From contig CANRAQ010000042.1 in NCBI GenBank assembly GCA_947628725.1, positions 1 through 8,955 of the forward strand: DNA of 8,955 nucleotides. Direction: 5' to 3'. The stretch is from an uncultured Bacilli bacterium (GTDB taxonomy: Bacteria; Bacillota_I; Bacilli_A; RF39; UBA660). The notes below the pieces were generated by a model. The model had not been told where the DNA came from. It ran no database searches and saw only the letters and a program-made list of their open reading frames with translations. Both the position numbers and the translations under genes were made by a program. Shown in pieces: positions 5,887 through 8,955 of the stretch (within the stretch, counting starts at the first letter, position 1; every line of letters begins with the position of its first letter).

Positions 5887-6762
5887 CTATTCCTTTACAT
5901 TTAAAACTTCAAGTATTCTATTTAAATCTGCAACATTTGTAAAAGATATTTCTATTTTTTTATCTTTGATTTTTACTTTTGTATCTAATTTATCTCTAAG
6001 CATATCTTCTACATATTTATATTGGTTATTTGACTCTTTAGCGCGTCTTTCAATTTTTACTTTTTTTGCTGAAGATTCAGTTTCTTGTTCTAGATTTCTT
6101 ACTGGTATTTTCTTTTCAACTATATCTTTTGCCATGCTTATTATTTTTTCATCATCTTCTAGTTTGCTTAATACTCTTGCATGACCCATACTTAATTCAT
6201 TGTTTGCTACCATATCCTGAACTTCTTTTGGTAGTCGTAATAAACCTATTATATTTGTTATATAACTTCTACTTTTACCTACTTTTTTAGATAATTCATC
6301 TTGTGTTAAATTTAACTTATCTATCATAGATTTATAAGCTAAAGCTTCCTCGATTGAACTTAAATTTTCTCTTTGTAAATTTTCTAGTAAAGCTATTTCC
6401 ATCATCTGTTCATCATTAAGATTTCTTATAATTGCTGGAATCTTTGTAAGCCCTGCCATTTTACTTGCTCTAACTCTACGCTCTCCTGCAATTATTTCAT
6501 ATCCTTTTATACTTTTCTTTACTATTATAGGTTGAAATACACCATGTTCTTTAATTGAATTTGCTAAATCTGATAAAGATTCATCATTGAATTTTTTTCG
6601 TGGTTGATATGGATTAACTCTTAATTCATCTATATTTATATCTATAATTTCTTCATTTGTAGAATTTTCGTATACTGCTTTTTCAAAACTACTTAAATCT
6701 AAATTTTCAGTATTAAATAATTGTTCTAATCCTTTACCTAAAGCTCTTTTTTTAGTTTCCAT
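5887..6762 (-). CDS. parB: Chromosome-partitioning protein ParB / Spo0J
   Basis: ParB is a CTP-dependent clamp that loads at parS sites and works with ParA in origin segregation. From the ATG at 6762 it is 291 residues. An N-terminal basic ParA-contact peptide KRALGKGLEQLF (5-16) is followed by a linker. The CTP-binding N domain has NPYQPRKKF (50-58), the GERR motif (93-96) and ENLQREN (127-133). A helix-turn-helix lies at about 152-178 (LTQDELSKKVGKSRSYITNI). A dimerisation domain ends at VLNVKE. An alternative TTG start 9 nt upstream (6771) adds three residues, but it lies directly on the GAGGTGAT site, too close for use. With the ATG the spacing is 8 nt after GGTGAT. It overlaps parA by 11 nt. 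Adjacency to ParA favours Spo0J over Noc. No perfect parS was found in the window. Confidence 0.96.
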   Translation of the reverse strand: METKKRALGKGLEQLFNTENLDLSSFEKAVYENSTNEEIIDINIDELRVNPYQPRKKFNDESLSDLANSIKEHGVFQPIIVKKSIKGYEIIAGERRVRASKMAGLTKIPAIIRNLNDEQMMEIALLENLQRENLSSIEEALAYKSMIDKLNLTQDELSKKVGKSRSYITNIIGLLRLPKEVQDMVANNELSMGHARVLSKLEDDEKIISMAKDIVEKKIPVRNLEQETESSAKKVKIERRAKESNNQYKYVEDMLRDKLDTKVKIKDKKIEISFTNVADLNRILEVLNVKE

Positions 6763-7537
6763 TTCTTTCAATCACCTCTTTAGCTAAATTTATATATGCT
6801 TCTGTTCCTCTACTCTTTGGATCATAAGCATGTATAGGTTTACCATGACTTGGTGCTTCTGATAGTCTAACAAGTCTTGGTATTATAGTATCATATACTT
6901 TCTCCTTGAAATAACTTTTTATTTCTTCTACTACTTCTAAGCCTAAATTAGTTCTATTATCTAACATTGTAAGCAATACACCCTCTATATCCAAACTAGG
7001 ATTTAATTTCTTTTGGGCTATCATTATAGAATTTAGTAACTGCATTATTCCTTCAAGTGCGAAGAATTCACATTGAACAGGTATTATTACTGAATTAGCC
7101 GCAACTAGTGCATTTGTAGTAATTAATCCTAAAGAAGGTGGGCAATCCAAAATAATATAATCAAATAAATTAGAAACAGTATCTAAATATTTTTTTAATT
7201 GTAATTGAGGTACAAAACCAGGATTTAATCTTGACATTTCCATAAGTTCCATATCTATTCCTGCTAAATTTATTGATGCAGGTATCAAATATAAATTTTT
7301 AAAATTAGTCTTAACTACAACTTTTTTTATATCAGTTTTGTCTATTAAAAGTTCATATAAACTGCTTTGTAATTGTCCTTTATTTACACCTACACCTGTA
7401 GTACTGTTACCCTGTGGATCTAAATCTACAAGCAATGTTTTCTTTCCTAAAAGTCCTAGGGATGCTGCTAAATTTATACTAGAAGTAGTTTTTCCTACTC
7501 CTCCCTTTTGATTAACGAACGCTATTATCTTTCCCAT
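6752..7537 (-). CDS. parA: Chromosome-partitioning ATPase ParA / Soj
   Basis: ParA is a deviant Walker ATPase. Its ATP-bound dimer coats nucleoid DNA, and ParB stimulates its hydrolysis to drive origin segregation. In Bacillus, Soj also acts on DnaA. The 261 residues contain the deviant P-loop KGGVGKTT (11-18) with signature Lys11, the switch I region VDLDPQGN (37-44) and Walker B YIILDCPPSLG (127-137). There is no N-terminal HTH extension, which marks a chromosomal (small, type Ib/Soj-like) ParA rather than the long plasmid P1/F type. The ATG at 7535-7537 has an AAGGTGA site just upstream. It heads the operon and is divergent from ddl. Confidence 0.97.
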   Translation of the reverse strand: MGKIIAFVNQKGGVGKTTSSINLAASLGLLGKKTLLVDLDPQGNSTTGVGVNKGQLQSSLYELLIDKTDIKKVVVKTNFKNLYLIPASINLAGIDMELMEMSRLNPGFVPQLQLKKYLDTVSNLFDYIILDCPPSLGLITTNALVAANSVIIPVQCEFFALEGIMQLLNSIMIAQKKLNPSLDIEGVLLTMLDNRTNLGLEVVEEIKSYFKEKVYDTIIPRLVRLSEAPSHGKPIHAYDPKSRGTEAYINLAKEVIERNGN

Positions 7538-7701
7538 TTTTTCACCTTTTTCACTTTTCTTTTATATATATAATAGTTTATCATATTTTAATAAATAAAT
7601 CTATCCTTACTTATAAAATATAAATTGAAATATTTTTTAAAATATATATACCATAAAGTTAATAAACAATAACAAATAACATAAAATTTAATGGTGATGT
7701 A
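7538..7701. promoter_or_regulatory. AT-rich divergent promoter region parA / ddl
   Basis: These 164 nt contain almost no G or C and must carry promoters in both directions. For ddl the best plus-strand candidate is TTGAAA (7625-7630) with TATACC 16 nt later (7647-7652). For parA a TATGAT on the minus strand (7585-7580) could be a -10, but it lacks a -35. The near-perfect inverted repeat ATATTTT-TT-AAAATAT (7630-7645) overlaps the ddl candidate spacer and could be an operator or merely low-complexity sequence. No parS or DnaA box is seen. Confidence 0.4.
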
Positions 7702-8658
7702 ATGAAGAAAGTTTTAATATTATTTGGAGGAAATTCTTATGAACATGAAATTTCTTGTAAATCTGTTAATTTCATAATAGAGAATATAGATACAAAATTA
7801 TTTAATTATGAAGTAGTTGGAATAGACTACAACAATGATTGGTTTTTAGTTAACAGCAATGTTATAGATAATAATTGGAAGAATAATATAAAAGAAAAAG
7901 TAAATAATATTATTAGTTATTTAAAAGGATTTGATATAGTTTTCCCTATTATTCATGGTAGTTATGGTGAAGATGGTAAATTACAAAGTTTATTTGAAAT
8001 AGCTAAAGTAAAATATGTTGGATGTGACTCTTTTAGCAGTATTATCTGTTATGATAAATTATTAACTAAATTAATTCTTGAAAAATATGATATTCCTCAA
8101 GTACCATATGTAATTTATAATAAAGATAATATTGATAAAGTTAGTTTTCCATCTATAGTAAAGCCTTGCAAATGTGGATCTTCTATAGGTATTTCAGTTG
8201 TTAGAGATAAAAAAGAATTAAAAAATTCTATTAAAGAAGCATTAAAATATGATAACAATATTGTAATTGAAAAATATATAGAAAATAGAAAAGAATTAGA
8301 ATGTGCGGTTATAGAAAAAAATAATAAATTAATAATATCTGATATTGGTGAAATTGGGGATGGTTGTGAATGGTATGATTACGATTCTAAATACATAAAA
8401 GAAATTAAAACTAAAATATCTGATATAAATAAAAAAATTAAAAAGGATATTATTAATTATTCTAAAGAAATATTTCAAATATTAAATTGTAAAGGTTTAA
8501 GTAGAATTGATTTTATTTACGATATTGATAATAAAAAACTATATTTTAATGAAATTAATACAATGCCAGGATTTACTGATATAAGTATGTATCCTAAATT
8601 AATTATGGATAAAGGGTTCAAAAAAAGAGAGATAATTACTACTCTATTAGATTGTTAG
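7702..8658 (+). CDS. ddl: D-alanine--D-alanine ligase
   Basis: Ddl joins two D-Ala using ATP to supply the peptidoglycan stem terminus in the cytoplasm. The 318-residue ATP-grasp protein begins with LFGGNSYEHEISCKSV; Glu15 corresponds to the first D-Ala contact. It then has IHGSYGEDG (84-92), KPCKCGSSIGI (154-164), the omega-loop YDYDSKY (225-231), and the metal ligands Asp270, Glu284 and Asn286, the last two in NEINTMPGFT (283-292). The Lys-Tyr of the omega loop and EHE rather than EYE favour D-Ala-D-Ala over D-Lac or VanC/VanG-type D-Ser specificity (inference). A pairing region such as GCDSFSSIICYDK is like that in many Firmicute ligases. The length is between E. coli DdlB and the longer (about 350-360) forms of bacilli. 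The ATG follows GGTGAT by 3 nt. The HTH gene follows after 56 nt. Confidence 0.95.
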   Translation: MKKVLILFGGNSYEHEISCKSVNFIIENIDTKLFNYEVVGIDYNNDWFLVNSNVIDNNWKNNIKEKVNNIISYLKGFDIVFPIIHGSYGEDGKLQSLFEIAKVKYVGCDSFSSIICYDKLLTKLILEKYDIPQVPYVIYNKDNIDKVSFPSIVKPCKCGSSIGISVVRDKKELKNSIKEALKYDNNIVIEKYIENRKELECAVIEKNNKLIISDIGEIGDGCEWYDYDSKYIKEIKTKISDINKKIKKDIINYSKEIFQILNCKGLSRIDFIYDIDNKKLYFNEINTMPGFTDISMYPKLIMDKGFKKREIITTLLDC

Positions 8659-8670
8659 ACTATTTGTCTA
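8656..8670 (+). terminator. Weak hairpin at the ddl stop codon
   Basis: TAGAC-TATTT-GTCTA forms a 5-bp stem that begins at the ddl TAG. Only a short TTTT follows, 8 nt further on, so termination would be partial at most. It may attenuate read-through into the HTH gene. Confidence 0.25.
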
Positions 8671-8684
8671 CTAGAATTTTAAGT

Positions 8685-8705
8685 AACTTATGAGAGAATT
8701 AAGTT
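8685..8705 (+). promoter_or_regulatory. Inverted repeat before the HTH gene
   Basis: AACTTA and TAAGTT flank a 9-nt centre and end at the base before the GGTGAT ribosome site. It could be a binding site for the HTH protein's own dimer. The repeat is short and could be chance in AT-rich DNA. Confidence 0.3.
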
Positions 8706-8714
8706 GGTGATAAT

Positions 8715-8948
8715 ATGGTAGTACGCAAAAAATCTGATATTTATAATATTATTGGAAAAAATATTAAAAAATACAGAGTAAAAAAGGGTTTAAAGCAAAG
8801 AGAATTGGCTGAAAAATTATATTTAAGTGATAGTTTTATAGCAAAACTTGAATCTGTAACTCATCAAACTATTTCAATTGATACTTTAGAAGAGATTGCA
8901 GATGTACTTGATTGTGATATCAGAGATTTCTTCGACAAAAACATTTAA
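8715..8948 (+). CDS. Small XRE/Cro-C1-type DNA-binding protein
   Basis: This 77-residue protein is essentially a single lambda-repressor-like HTH domain (about 9-70). It opens IIGKNIKKYRVKKGLKQREL, with KQRELAEKLYLSDSFIAKLES (27-47) as the HTH helices, then ISIDTLEEIADVLDCDIRDFF, as in stand-alone XRE regulators. No sensor or effector domain is present, so it is probably a dimeric repressor or a modulator. Targets are unknown; self-control is usual for this family. The ATG follows GGTGAT (8706-8711) by 3 nt. The inverted repeat AACTTA/TAAGTT (8685-8690, 8700-8705) stands directly before that site and could be an operator or an mRNA hairpin. It lies 56 nt after ddl in the same direction and may be cotranscribed. 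Confidence 0.9.
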   Translation: MVVRKKSDIYNIIGKNIKKYRVKKGLKQRELAEKLYLSDSFIAKLESVTHQTISIDTLEEIADVLDCDIRDFFDKNI

Positions 8949-8955
8949 AAAAATG

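Noticed and set aside
620..6290. Several plus-strand open frames of 62-126 codons (e.g. 620-859, 2745-3098, 3587-3967, 5840-6184)
   Set aside because: They lie antisense to ssb, ychF, abgT, mscS and parB, have low-complexity translations and no ribosome sites, and reflect the codon usage of the real genes.
6763..6771. TTG start for parB at 6771
   Set aside because: It would overlap its own GAGGTGAT site. The ATG at 6762 has usable spacing, and the family N-terminus (KRALGKGL) is kept.
8394..8400. Vancomycin-resistance-type ligase (D-Lac or D-Ser) instead of Ddl
   Set aside because: The omega loop is YDYDSKY with Lys-Tyr and the N-terminal motif is EHE, as in D-Ala-D-Ala ligases. No vanH, vanX, vanT or VanRS genes are nearby.
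8953..8955. ATG at the extreme right end as the start of another gene
   Set aside because: No Shine-Dalgarno precedes it and no downstream sequence is available to judge.

Overview
The window is about 70-75% A+T by eye, uses TGA as a normal stop, and carries a gene order typical of the origin-proximal region of low-GC Firmicutes, closest to Bacilli. Read on the minus strand, that order is parA(soj), parB(spo0J), mscS-type channel, DUF951, ychF, rpsF, ssb, rpsR. The T4P-like prepilin, the AT-rich intergenic DNA and the small HTH gene would fit an uncultured gut-type Bacilli lineage, but species cannot be read from the sequence.

Layout from left to right. (1) 1-323 (-): 5' part of a type IV prepilin gene that runs off the left edge. 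(2) 440-1443 (-): the rpsF-ssb-rpsR operon, with a strong promoter (TTTACA-N17-TATAAT), a leader that can hide the rpsF Shine-Dalgarno, and an intrinsic terminator just after rpsR. (3) 1591-2100 (+): a small membrane protein of the 'putative ABC-transporter type IV' (CmpB-like) family. It lies opposite to its neighbours and overlaps the ychF 3' end tail to tail. (4) 2090-3190 (-): ychF. (5) 3191-3429: a 239-nt gap dense in inverted and direct repeats, including a terminator hairpin. (6) 3430-7537 (-): a compact operon parA-parB-mscS-DUF951-abgT whose genes overlap or lie within about 10 nt of each other. (7) 7538-7701: AT-rich divergent promoter region. (8) 7702-8948 (+): D-alanine-D-alanine ligase and a small XRE-type DNA-binding protein.

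The conserved core links chromosome segregation (ParA/ParB), osmotic safety (MscS), ribosome-associated ATPase YchF, and ribosome and ssDNA proteins. Three genes look like lineage-specific additions to that core: the AbgT-family transporter between DUF951 and ychF, the CmpB-like membrane protein between ychF and rpsF, and the prepilin after rpsR. No wholly new multi-gene system is evident. The most interesting points are the rpsF leader with mutually exclusive hairpins, an SSB whose C-terminal tip lacks the usual DDDLPF ending, and the repeat-rich gap at 3191-3429.
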